Positions 1 to 7,175 of a DNA stretch of 9,198 bases are shown here, piece by piece. Every line of letters begins with the position of its first letter. Within the stretch, counting starts at the first letter, position 1. The position numbers and the translations under genes were made by a program. A model generated the notes under the pieces. It had not been told where the DNA came from, did no database searches, and worked only from the letters and a program-made list of their open reading frames with translations. Source of the DNA: Actinomycetes bacterium (GTDB lineage Bacteria > Actinomycetota > Acidimicrobiia > Acidimicrobiales > RAAP-2); the NCBI GenBank assembly GCA_021850345.1, contig JAJZMN010000029.1, positions 1-9,198 on the forward strand, given 5' to 3'.

Positions 1-22
1 GTGCGCGCCTGACCAGCGGTCG

Positions 23-99
<77 letters not shown>

Positions 100-110
100 G
101 CGGAGCTCTC

Positions 111-116
111 ATCATA
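111..116 (-). promoter_or_regulatory. Extended -10 promoter of tRNA-fMet
   Basis: The minus strand reads TGC-TATGAT, a near-consensus -10 box preceded by an extended-10 TGN. It ends 11 bases before the tRNA 5' end, so transcription would begin about 104 and leave a leader of roughly 5 bases. No good -35 is visible about 17 bases further upstream (AGTGCC), which suits an extended -10 promoter. In this GC-rich gap it is the clearest AT-rich element. Confidence 0.65.
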
Positions 117-282
117 GCAGGCCCGGGGTCACCGGCACTCGGGTGCCTCGAGCCGAAACCGCCGGTCCTGGATCCGCGGCCAACCGCCCCCGGCGCCTTC
201 TGGTCCCGGGCGATCAGCCACCCCGCTTGCTGCGACGTGCTGGGCGGACGGGCACGTGGATGGTCGCACCCGGCCAGCGTTG

Positions 283-300
283 CAGACTCCGATCAGTCTG
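283..300 (-). terminator. Possible terminator hairpin after the 103-residue gene
   Basis: A perfect 6-bp stem CAGACT/AGTCTG with a 6-base loop begins 11 bases beyond the stop codon of the small gene at 312-623. No U-tract follows it, so it is not a canonical intrinsic terminator. High-GC actinobacteria often have hairpins of this kind after genes, but function here is inferred from position only. Confidence 0.35.
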
Positions 301-311
301 TGGCACCGCCT

Positions 312-623
312 TCAGCCTGTAGCACCACCGGTCTCCTCCCGGTCAGCGTCGCTTACGCCGAGGTCGACGGCCCCATGCTCTGCCTCGTACGCGCGCAACG
401 ACGCCACAATCCTCTCCACGTCGGATTCCGAGCCTTCCGCACCTCGACCGGTGCGCTGCGCGTACACGGCCGCACCGAGATCATGCAGCAACGCGTCTGC
501 CACCCGCTTGGCCTGGATGCTGTCGAGCCTCGCCTGCCCCTTCTGGGCCGCGTCCTTTGCAACGTCTCGGGCGGTGGCGGTCGCCGTCGCCGCCTGTGCC
601 TTCACCTTGTCGAGCAGTCCCAT
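312..623 (-). CDS. Small helical protein of unknown function (103 aa)
   Basis: I recognise no characterised family by name. The protein begins MGLLDKVKAQAA and is largely helical. Its first 30 or so residues are rich in Ala, Lys, Thr and Asp, like an amphipathic or coiled segment. A more ordered stretch follows (about residues 37-57, with VADALLHDLGAAVYAQRTGR), then a helix around 65-83 and a short acidic/Gly tail. There is no signal peptide, membrane span or cysteine. The ATG at 623 is well supported: a strong purine-rich site (GGGGAGGTG) lies just upstream, the only clear Shine-Dalgarno in the window. It lies 53 bases after the UPF0182 gene on the same strand, so it may be last in that transcription unit. 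A cytosolic accessory role is possible, but no function can be assigned. Confidence 0.8.
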   Translation of the reverse strand: MGLLDKVKAQAATATATARDVAKDAAQKGQARLDSIQAKRVADALLHDLGAAVYAQRTGRGAEGSESDVERIVASLRAYEAEHGAVDLGVSDADREETGGATG

Positions 624-676
624 CGCCCACCTCCCCTCGTGCGATCGGCCTATCCATCATCCCACCAAATGGGCTG

Positions 677-3600
677 TCAGGTCTCGTTCGCACGTGACAC
701 CGAGGCGCCTCCCCCGCCAGCCGCACCCTGAGACGTCGAGTTGGTATGAGCGGACGACGGTCCACTGCTCTTGGGAGCCGCCGTGGCAGACGAGCCCGAC
801 GAGAGCGTGCCGCCGGACGGGGGCGTCGGAGCCGACGACCCAACGGAACCGGACGAACCCACCGAGCTCGCCGACCCCTTCGGCGCCGAGGAGCTGTTCG
901 CACTGTTCGGCGAAGCACTTGTCTGGCTGAGAAGCTGCGCGGCCTTCTCGGTCGCGCGCTGCGCGGCAGCGACCTCGCTCGCATACCCGGAGAGGTTCGA
1001 AGCCCTCAGGTCCGCTTGGGCAGCCGCGTAGTCGTTCGAGGCCTGAGCGAGCAGCCCACGCGCCGCGCTGACCTGCGGCGAGCTCGCCGACGAGCCCGAT
1101 GGGGACGACGTCGGCGATGTTGTCGCGCTCGGTGTTGTGGTGAGAGTGCCATTTGTGCTCTTCAACGTCGTGCCGAGCAGCGCGTTCAGTGCCGCTCCAA
1201 GTGTCTTGCGCATCTCAACGCGCTGGCCGAGCACAGCGATCACGTCCTTCAGTTGCGGAACGCTCACGGTCTTGGACTCGACGTAGAGGGGCCGCACGTA
1301 AAGCATCGACTTGCCGATCGGCACCGGCAAGATGTTGCCGAGAAGCACCCTCGATCCTGTCTTGTCCAAGAGCGTCACCGTCTTGGAAACAGCCGGTGTT
1401 CCCTCGATCTCGGAGTCCGCGAGGATGGGCCCCGCCTTGCTCGCGCCAGGCGGCGTCTCGTATACGTGCAGCTGGCCGAACTCACGTGGGTCGGAGTTGG
1501 CGATCAGGATGCCTCGCAGCAGCTTGCTGTCGGCGCTGCCGCTGCCTGTCGCGGGTACGAAGACGTCACTCAGGGTGAACGACTGTGTCGTCTCTCCGGG
1601 AAGTGCCATCACCTGGAACAGCGGTGTCATCGGTTGGTACGAACCGCTCACCGGGACGCCGTGTGTGAACACGATGCTGAACTTGAGCGGCTGGTCAGGG
1701 GACCCCACACCAGTCGTCGGGGACACGACCCAGGCGTCACCTGCGGAGTAGAACGCCGACGGTGAGGTGATGTGGTATCGGCCGTAGAGCGCGGCCTGGA
1801 TGGCGAACTGGTCGATCCCGTAACGCAGCTGTGACCGCAGCGCGGGCGACATGGCCGACGACGGAGTGAACAGGTGCGGGAACGCGGACTCATAGGCGCT
1901 CAAGATGGGTGTGCTGCGATCCATCGCGTAGAACGTCATCTTCCCCGAGTACGCGTTCACCACGACAATGACCGAGTTGCGAATGTAGTTGTAGCTGCCG
2001 GAGAGCGTCGAACCGGTGGGGGTCAACTGGCTCTGGGCGTTCTGCGAGTAGGGATAATTGCTCGTCGTCGTGTATGCGTTCAGGATCCAGTCGATCTGCC
2101 CGTTCACGAGCGCCGGGTACGGCGTCGGGTCGTAGCGAAGGAACGGTGCTGCCATCTCTGCCATTGTGCGCACATTCCGCACGAACATCATCTTCGAATT
2201 GGACGTGATGAGGTTCGACAGCAGCAGGTTCAGATCGCCGAAGCGCAGCGCGAAGGCGGCCTTGGTGAAGAACGACCCCAGCTTCACGCCGCCGTTCCCA
2301 CCATAGTGCCCCTCCAGCTGCGCACCTGTGGCGGTCAGCGCTTCGAGCTCGGGCTGCTTGGTGTCCGCCACCACGTAACCCGGTTCGCCGATGCCGAAGT
2401 ACACCTCGGGCTGACGGACCTTTGGGAAGCCTTTGGCACTGGTGGTCGGCACGTCACGAATCGAGAAGACCGGGTTTCCATCGGCAGTCGCAGCATTGGC
2501 GGGCGCGAGCACCAGGCCGTCGCCATGCGTGTACTGCAGATGTGTGTTGACCCAGCTCTTCGCGTTCACGTTCTTCGGGTCGATCTGTCGCACGCCGACG
2601 ATGTCGGGGTGAATGGTGCCCCCCGACGAGTAGCGTTCCACCTGAACATTGGAGAACGTGTAGTAGGAGCTGATGTCCTGCTTCGCCTGGAAGTCCGCGA
2701 GCGACACTGTGGCGCTCGGGTCCCACAGGCGGATGTTGTTGAGCGTTGTGAGCCCAGCGTCGACAGATGTGGGCGAAAGCGTTGTGTTGTCCGGGAACTT
2801 CGACACGGTGACGTGATTGAGCCCGTAAGCGTTACGCGTCGCTTTGATGTTCCGCGCGATGTACGGCTTCTCCAAGGTGCTCTGCGCGGGGTTCACCTTG
2901 AACGCCTGGAGCATCGCAGGGTAGATCACACCGATCACCAGAGCCACGACACCCCAGACGCCGATCGCGATCACCGGGAGGGTCCAACCCTGCCGACGGA
3001 TGTTGAAGAGCAGGATCGCCGCAGCGAACAGAGAGACGAAGAAGAGGAGCGCGAACGCCGGCATGCGCGCGTGAACGTCAGCGTACCCCGCACCCTCTAC
3101 GTAGCCGTTGCCCGACATGTCGAGCTCGTAGCGCGCCAAGACGTACCCAGCCGCCTTGGCCAGCGCGATGAGCGACAGGAGAACCGAGAGATGGACCTTC
3201 ACGAGGGGCCGCACTCGCGGCGCGGCACGCGTACGGATGCCGCCGTTCAAGTAATGGAAGATCACCGTGAAAATGACGATGACCACGAGCGACGCGAGGA
3301 CCCAGTCGACGAGGAACTGGAAGAACGGCAGCCGGAACACGAAGAACCCGATGTTCATGCCGAACAACGGGTCCTTGCCGGCAAAGGGCTTCGGATGCGT
3401 GAACAGCAGCCAGTCGTTCCACTGCCCGATCGTCGTCGCCCCTGCAATGAGCGCGGCCGCCACTGAGAGCGCCGCGTACACCCGGCCCGCGTACGGCCGG
3501 ACCGTTCGCTGGTAGCGGGCAACGAGCTCGTCGTCGACGACGGGGGAAGATGTCCTGGCGGCGAGGCGATCACAGATGACCAGGTTCACCCACAGCGCGA

Positions 3601-3829
3601 TGAAGAACGCTGCGCCGAAGCTCGCGAACAGACCGACCTTGACCGCCACGAGCGTCGACCACACTGGGTGGATTCCGAGAGAAGAGAACCAGAGGCTGTC
3701 GGTGTACATGCCGGCGAGCGTGCGCAGCGACGCGAGCACGACGATCAGCACTGCGACGAGACCGACGACCCACCATCGCAGGCGACGGCTCCCTGGACTC
3801 CCGGCGCGTGGTGAGACATCTGACGGCAT
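677..3829 (-). CDS. UPF0182 family large membrane protein
   Basis: This is a full-length UPF0182 (COG1615) protein, about 1050 residues, slightly longer than usual because of its tail. The family occurs in actinobacteria (Rv3193c type), cyanobacteria and some Firmicutes; its function is unknown. Seven hydrophobic spans lie near residues 19-39, 61-85, 114-134, 172-194, 213-232, 257-275 and 283-305. A large, probably extracytoplasmic domain follows. Family-typical motifs include MYTDSLWF after span 1, NPAQSTLEKPYIARNI (about 313-328), YYTFSNVQVERY, WVNTHLQYTHGDG, PEVYFGIGEPGYVV, FVRNVRTMAEMAAPFL and DAYTTT-like NAYTTTSNYPY. A Ser/Gly/Ala-rich tail with one helical segment ends the protein. The start is ambiguous: ATG 3829 is used here, but GTG 3835 and ATG 3895 (which would overlap the upstream gene) are in frame. 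None has a Shine-Dalgarno, and a -10-like TAGGCT sits 7 bases before GTG 3835. It lies 32 bases after the DivIVA-MuF gene. Confidence 0.95.
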   Translation of the reverse strand: MPSDVSPRAGSPGSRRLRWWVVGLVAVLIVVLASLRTLAGMYTDSLWFSSLGIHPVWSTLVAVKVGLFASFGAAFFIALWVNLVICDRLAARTSSPVVDDELVARYQRTVRPYAGRVYAALSVAAALIAGATTIGQWNDWLLFTHPKPFAGKDPLFGMNIGFFVFRLPFFQFLVDWVLASLVVIVIFTVIFHYLNGGIRTRAAPRVRPLVKVHLSVLLSLIALAKAAGYVLARYELDMSGNGYVEGAGYADVHARMPAFALLFFVSLFAAAILLFNIRRQGWTLPVIAIGVWGVVALVIGVIYPAMLQAFKVNPAQSTLEKPYIARNIKATRNAYGLNHVTVSKFPDNTTLSPTSVDAGLTTLNNIRLWDPSATVSLADFQAKQDISSYYTFSNVQVERYSSGGTIHPDIVGVRQIDPKNVNAKSWVNTHLQYTHGDGLVLAPANAATADGNPVFSIRDVPTTSAKGFPKVRQPEVYFGIGEPGYVVADTKQPELEALTATGAQLEGHYGGNGGVKLGSFFTKAAFALRFGDLNLLLSNLITSNSKMMFVRNVRTMAEMAAPFLRYDPTPYPALVNGQIDWILNAYTTTSNYPYSQNAQSQLTPTGSTLSGSYNYIRNSVIVVVNAYSGKMTFYAMDRSTPILSAYESAFPHLFTPSSAMSPALRSQLRYGIDQFAIQAALYGRYHITSPSAFYSAGDAWVVSPTTGVGSPDQPLKFSIVFTHGVPVSGSYQPMTPLFQVMALPGETTQSFTLSDVFVPATGSGSADSKLLRGILIANSDPREFGQLHVYETPPGASKAGPILADSEIEGTPAVSKTVTLLDKTGSRVLLGNILPVPIGKSMLYVRPLYVESKTVSVPQLKDVIAVLGQRVEMRKTLGAALNALLGTTLKSTNGTLTTTPSATTSPTSSPSGSSASSPQVSAARGLLAQASNDYAAAQADLRASNLSGYASEVAAAQRATEKAAQLLSQTSASPNSANSSSAPKGSASSVGSSGSVGSSAPTPPSGGTLSSGSSATAAPKSSGPSSAHTNSTSQGAAGGGGASVSRANET

Positions 3830-3842
3830 ACGCACCGGAGGA

Positions 3843-3848
3843 AGCCTA
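3843..3848 (-). promoter_or_regulatory. Possible -10 box upstream of the UPF0182 gene
   Basis: The minus strand has TAGGCT (TANNNT type) in the 32-base gap before the UPF0182 gene. Seven bases separate it from an in-frame GTG at 3835 and 13 from ATG 3829. A transcript from here would be leaderless at GTG or carry a leader of about 6 bases at ATG. The support is the match and its spacing only. Confidence 0.3.
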
Positions 3849-3861
3849 AGACCGGGCCAGC

Positions 3862-5970
3862 TCAAGATGCGGTCGGGACGACCAGGCAACGGCATCCCGG
3901 GTGTGCTGGCGGATAGCGGTGACCGGTCGGGAATTCCTCCCCCATCGGCACGTCACCAGCCAGCGCGTTGTCCTCGCAGTCCGCACATCCCGGTCCCGAC
4001 TCGCTGCGCACCCAGCGCAGCCCTTTGCTACGCGCCGCGCCCGCGAGCACTCCGGCGTCGAACGCTTCGATGGCGCGGTCCTCGGTCAGCCGCTCGATCC
4101 GCTCACCTCGCCACTCTCGGTAGGCGGCGCCGATCCGCTCGGCAGCGTCGGGAATCTCGGCGCCTTCGAGCCGGCGTCGGAGTAGTGCCACGATCGTCGC
4201 GGCGAGATCGTCGGCGATCACATCGACGGTGCGAGGATCGGGCGAGCTGCTCTTCGGCTGGCGCCCCCCGCTGAGCGAACGCGCGAGAGCATTGCCTGCC
4301 GCGATCGCGTCGCGCACGCCGCTGGCTGCCGCCTTGGCGTACAGCGCGCGTTGCGCGTCCTCTTCGGCCAGCAGGTCGTCGTTCCACTCTCCGGTGCCCT
4401 GGCGCAGGCGGTCGAGGAGGCGGTTCTGGTCGTCCTGGAGCGCACGCTTCAAGCGGCGGGCCATCGCCGGAACGATTGGCCCGAGCGCCTCGTCTCGCGC
4501 GGCAAGTGCCGCAGCGTCAGGGCTCGCAGATGCCGGCTCGGCATCCGCACCTGGATCGTCACCGCCGCGTGCCGCTGCCACTGGCGAAGCCTCGACGACG
4601 GGCAACGCATCGGCCACGGGTGCAGCGTCGACCTCGGGTACCGAGTCCTCAGCCGGCAGGTGCTCGGTGACTGGCGCGTGCTCGGTCGCTCTTGGCGCGG
4701 CACTGTCCTCGGCACCCAGCGTCGGGGCATCGGCGCCCAGCGTCGGGGCATCGGCGCCCAGCGTCGGGGCATCGGCGCCCTTGCCTGCACCACCGGGAAC
4801 GAGCGTCTCATCGGGTTCAGCAGGCGATCCTGCGTCCTCGTCGGGCGTTTCTGCGTCGGTGTGCCTTGCGCGCAAGCGGGCGAAGAGCTCTTCCACCTCC
4901 GACGCCGTGTCGTGTCCGCTGGCAGACTCCGCGGCCGCGCCAGGCTCGTTCGGGTCGGCGGCCGGCGCGGGTGGCAGCTCGTCGGGGCCGGATATCGACG
5001 ACGCGTCGCCTTGCGCTGTGACCTCGCCGACAGCCGGCTCGGGCGACGGGCTCACGACCGTCGCGATGTCGTCGAACCTGAGCCCTGCCGACCGAGTCGC
5101 GCCCCGGGTATCGCGCGGCGCGACGACAACCTCGTCGAGAGCCCCGGTCGGGGTGCCGAGCTCGGCGGCGGCGCGCTCAGCCTCTTCGACGAGCGCTCCT
5201 TCGGCGGCTGGCGCCGCATCGGCGTGGGCCGCGTGGGCCGCTTGGGCCGCCGCGGCGCGTGCTGCGTCGTCAGCACGCCCGAGATCGTCGACGATCCGGT
5301 CGAGCGAGCGTCGCACGCCCATCACCGAGCCGGCGATCTCGTCGCGCGCGGCACGAAACTGGTCGATCTGCTCGGTCATCCCTCGGCGCCGCTGCGCCAT
5401 GTCGGCAAGCACTCGCCGACGTGCCTCCTGGGCCTGGTCCACCATGGCCCTGCCGTGCTCACGGGCGCGCTCGACGAGGGACTCACCTTCTGCTCTGGCG
5501 GCCTCGAGGACGGCCATGGCCTCTTCCTTCGCGTGCTGGCGCAGCGCGTTCGCCTCGAGCTCTGCCTCAGCGATGCGCGCCGCCGCCTGCGACTCGGCAC
5601 CCACCTGGACCTCGGTCGCATGCGCCTGTGCATCGCGCACTGCAGTTGCCGCCGCCTCCTCCGCCTGCTGGGCGATCCTCGCGGCTTCCTCGTGCGCGCT
5701 GCGGAGCACGGCCGCACTGCGCTGCCCGAGCGCCGCGCTGAGCGCGGCCTCGTCGAGAACGGGGTGGCGCGCCGCCTCTTCTGCGGCCGCCAGCCGTTCG
5801 TGCAGCTCCTGCTCTCGACGGGTCGCGGCCTCCAGCTCCCCCGCGAGCTGCTCGAGGAAGTCGCGTACCTCCTTGGGGTCGTAGCCGCGGCGAGCGGTCC
5901 CGAAGGCGCGCCCGGCGACCTCGGCCGCCGACCACCGTGAGGTCGGTGAGAAAGATCCTGTCCGAGCCAC
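3862..5970 (-). CDS. DivIVA-domain coiled-coil protein with C-terminal MuF/gp7-like module
   Basis: A 702-residue protein of three parts. Residues about 14-50 form a DivIVA-like N-terminus (SAAEVAGRAFGTARRGYDPKEVRDFLEQL), the fold used by actinobacterial DivIVA/Wag31 and GpsB relatives to bind curved membrane and partners. A long Ala/Glu/Arg-rich coiled coil runs to about residue 230. An acidic, Pro/Ala-rich linker follows, with three 7-residue repeats near 399-420. From about 490 there is a second helical region ending in C662-x2-C665, GEEFPTGH and PPAHPGCRC (H690, C693, C695). This ending matches the C-terminal motif of phage Mu gpF/SPP1 gp7 minor head proteins. No signal peptide or membrane span is seen. 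GTG 5970 is chosen because it gives an intact DivIVA domain and lies 11 bases past the protease stop. The open frame extends to 6474, but only by overlapping the protease gene. Localisation near the membrane or pole is inferred; the C-terminal function is unknown. Confidence 0.9.
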   Translation of the reverse strand: MARTGSFSPTSRWSAAEVAGRAFGTARRGYDPKEVRDFLEQLAGELEAATRREQELHERLAAAEEAARHPVLDEAALSAALGQRSAAVLRSAHEEAARIAQQAEEAAATAVRDAQAHATEVQVGAESQAAARIAEAELEANALRQHAKEEAMAVLEAARAEGESLVERAREHGRAMVDQAQEARRRVLADMAQRRRGMTEQIDQFRAARDEIAGSVMGVRRSLDRIVDDLGRADDAARAAAAQAAHAAHADAAPAAEGALVEEAERAAAELGTPTGALDEVVVAPRDTRGATRSAGLRFDDIATVVSPSPEPAVGEVTAQGDASSISGPDELPPAPAADPNEPGAAAESASGHDTASEVEELFARLRARHTDAETPDEDAGSPAEPDETLVPGGAGKGADAPTLGADAPTLGADAPTLGAEDSAAPRATEHAPVTEHLPAEDSVPEVDAAPVADALPVVEASPVAAARGGDDPGADAEPASASPDAAALAARDEALGPIVPAMARRLKRALQDDQNRLLDRLRQGTGEWNDDLLAEEDAQRALYAKAAASGVRDAIAAGNALARSLSGGRQPKSSSPDPRTVDVIADDLAATIVALLRRRLEGAEIPDAAERIGAAYREWRGERIERLTEDRAIEAFDAGVLAGAARSKGLRWVRSESGPGCADCEDNALAGDVPMGEEFPTGHRYPPAHPGCRCLVVPTAS
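4712..4774 (-). repeat. Three tandem 21-bp repeats within the DivIVA-MuF linker
   Basis: Three head-to-tail 21-bp units lie at 4712-4732, 4733-4753 and 4754-4774. The last two are identical and the first differs by one base; six more matching bases follow at 4775-4780. They encode three LGADAPT-type heptapeptides in the disordered linker. Because the unit is a multiple of 3, copy-number change would keep the reading frame. Confidence 0.95.
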
Positions 5971-5978
5971 TGCGTCAA

Positions 5979-5984
5979 AGACTA
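5979..5984 (-). promoter_or_regulatory. Possible -10 box of the DivIVA-MuF gene
   Basis: The minus strand has TAGTCT (TANNNT type), whose TAG is also the stop codon of the upstream protease. Eight bases separate it from GTG 5970, which would give a leaderless or nearly leaderless transcript. No Shine-Dalgarno precedes that GTG. Readthrough from the protease gene is equally possible. Confidence 0.3.
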
Positions 5985-7166
5985 GGACCCCTGCGGGCCC
6001 GCCGGGGAAGTACCCGGCGACGCCGGCACCGTGCCACCGAGCCGGTGCAGATCGTCGAGGGCCTGGGCCAGGGAACGCACGCCGACGACGGTCAGGCTCG
6101 GCGTCGCCTTCGCCTTCGCTGTGGCGACCTGGGCGGCCGGCACGAAGAACACGCTCGCGCCTGCCCGCTCGACCGCGACGGTCTTCTCGGGGACGCCTCC
6201 GACCTCGCCGACGGCGCCATCCGGGCTGATGGTGCCCGTGGCGGCGACGGTCCGCCCGCCGGTCAGGTGGCCACCCGAGAGCACGTCGAGGATCCCGAGG
6301 GTCATGGCGAGCCCGGCGGAGGGGCCGCCGATGGATGTGGTGCGCACCGTGACGGGGAACGGGAAGTGGTAGTCCTCCTGGGTCTCGGCCTCCACGCCGA
6401 GGAAGCCCTGTGCCCGATGCACCCCGACGCCGCACGGCGGTGTCGGCGAAGGTCGCGGGACCGAGGACGGCCACCTGGCGAGCGTGACGTGCTCGGTGAC
6501 CGTCCGGCCCGGCTTCAACACCGCGTGAGCGGTGACGGTCGACTGCTCGACCGAAAGGGTGACCCGGTCACCTGCCGCGCGTCGCGCGAGCGCCCGCGAG
6601 AACGCGCACACGTCGGGCGTGGGCGTGCCATCGACCGCGGTCACGACCTGGCCGACGTGCAGGACCCTGGCGGCGGGAGACCCCGCGACGACAGCGAAGA
6701 CGAGCGTGCCAGCTGCATGCTCGCCGACGTCGTAGCCAAGACGAGTGAGCGCCGCCGCCTTCGCTGCGGCCTGCGACTGGGCCATCTCGAGATAGCCCTG
6801 CACGACGAGCTCGGAAGGTGGGGTGGCAGGGCCGAGCACTGTGGTGGCGGGGAGAACCTGGACATCCGAGCGGAGCTTGTCGTAGAGGTAGGCGAGGGCA
6901 GTGACCTGGCTCACGTAGACGTCGGTGAGCAGCAGCTTTCCCTCCACCCGGTGCGCGCGCGAGCGCGGCACCGTCACGAGGGGGCCGACCGGCCGCGCCT
7001 CGCCCGGGGTGAGGGCGTAGTAGCCGAGCTCGATGTGGTCGGCGACGGCGCCCGCTACGAGCAGCACGACGAGCGCGACGGCGACGGCGACCAGCCAGCG
7101 GGGGGTTCGCCGCGGCGGGCCGCCGGCAAGGTCGACTGTCGTGCGGGTCGCATCAGGCTCGGACAT
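5982..7166 (-). CDS. Membrane-anchored PDZ-Lon (S16) protease, YlbL/Rv3194c type
   Basis: A 394-residue membrane-anchored serine protease that would act at the outer face of the cytoplasmic membrane. One N-terminal membrane span lies at about 24-42, followed by the family-typical HIELGYYALTPGEA. The region from about 65 to 145 matches YlbL/SepM homologues. A PDZ domain is at about 145-225 (AGSPAARVLHVGQVVTAVDG). A Lon-type proteolytic domain is at about 260-375, with nucleophile S283 in GGPSAG, catalytic K328 in VPEKTVAV, and the conserved TGTISPDGAVGEVGG between them. So the Ser-Lys dyad is intact and the protein is probably active. Unlike Lon, it has no ATPase domain. In Bacillus and streptococci, relatives process secreted or membrane substrates; the substrate here is unknown. 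ATG 7166 is chosen because it puts a short cytoplasmic tail before the span. A GTG at 7256 would add 30 residues unlike the family and run into the divergent HEAT gene. Confidence 0.93.
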   Translation of the reverse strand: MSEPDATRTTVDLAGGPPRRTPRWLVAVAVALVVLLVAGAVADHIELGYYALTPGEARPVGPLVTVPRSRAHRVEGKLLLTDVYVSQVTALAYLYDKLRSDVQVLPATTVLGPATPPSELVVQGYLEMAQSQAAAKAAALTRLGYDVGEHAAGTLVFAVVAGSPAARVLHVGQVVTAVDGTPTPDVCAFSRALARRAAGDRVTLSVEQSTVTAHAVLKPGRTVTEHVTLARWPSSVPRPSPTPPCGVGVHRAQGFLGVEAETQEDYHFPFPVTVRTTSIGGPSAGLAMTLGILDVLSGGHLTGGRTVAATGTISPDGAVGEVGGVPEKTVAVERAGASVFFVPAAQVATAKAKATPSLTVVGVRSLAQALDDLHRLGGTVPASPGTSPAGPQGS

Positions 7167-7169
7167 ACT
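7164..7169 (+). promoter_or_regulatory. Possible -10 box of the HEAT-repeat gene
   Basis: CATACT resembles the -10 consensus at five of six positions and ends exactly 6 bases before GTG 7176. Transcription would then start at or next to the first base of the start codon, giving a leaderless mRNA. It overlaps the ATG of the divergent protease. No convincing -35 is seen. Confidence 0.45.
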
Positions 7170-7175
7170 CGGTCG

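Noticed and set aside
134..147. Hairpin GGCAC-TCGG-GTGCC upstream of the tRNA promoter
   Set aside because: A 5-bp stem is common by chance at this GC content. It is far from the small gene's stop (312), has no U-tract, and lies within the presumed -35 region of the tRNA promoter.
1874..3466. Long plus-strand open frame opposite the UPF0182 gene
   Set aside because: It is rich in Arg, His and Val with no domain, and lies wholly antisense to a clearly recognised gene; high GC keeps such frames open. The plus-strand frame at 746-1765 is rejected for the same reason.
3862..4500. Prophage remnant explaining the MuF-like motif
   Set aside because: No terminase, portal, capsid, tail or integrase gene is present. 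The MuF-like region is fused in frame to a DivIVA protein within a chromosomal operon, so domestication fits better than a remnant.
4229..5940. Two long plus-strand open frames opposite the DivIVA-MuF gene
   Set aside because: One is almost pure Ser/Ala/Arg and the other Arg/Gly-rich. Both mirror the codon bias of the Ala/Glu-rich coiled coil on the other strand and show no domain.
5971..6474. N-terminal extension of the DivIVA-MuF protein to 6474
   Set aside because: It would overlap the catalytic part of the PDZ-Lon protease for about 490 bases, and its Arg/Gly/Pro composition is that of an off-frame translation. The DivIVA domain begins after GTG 5970.
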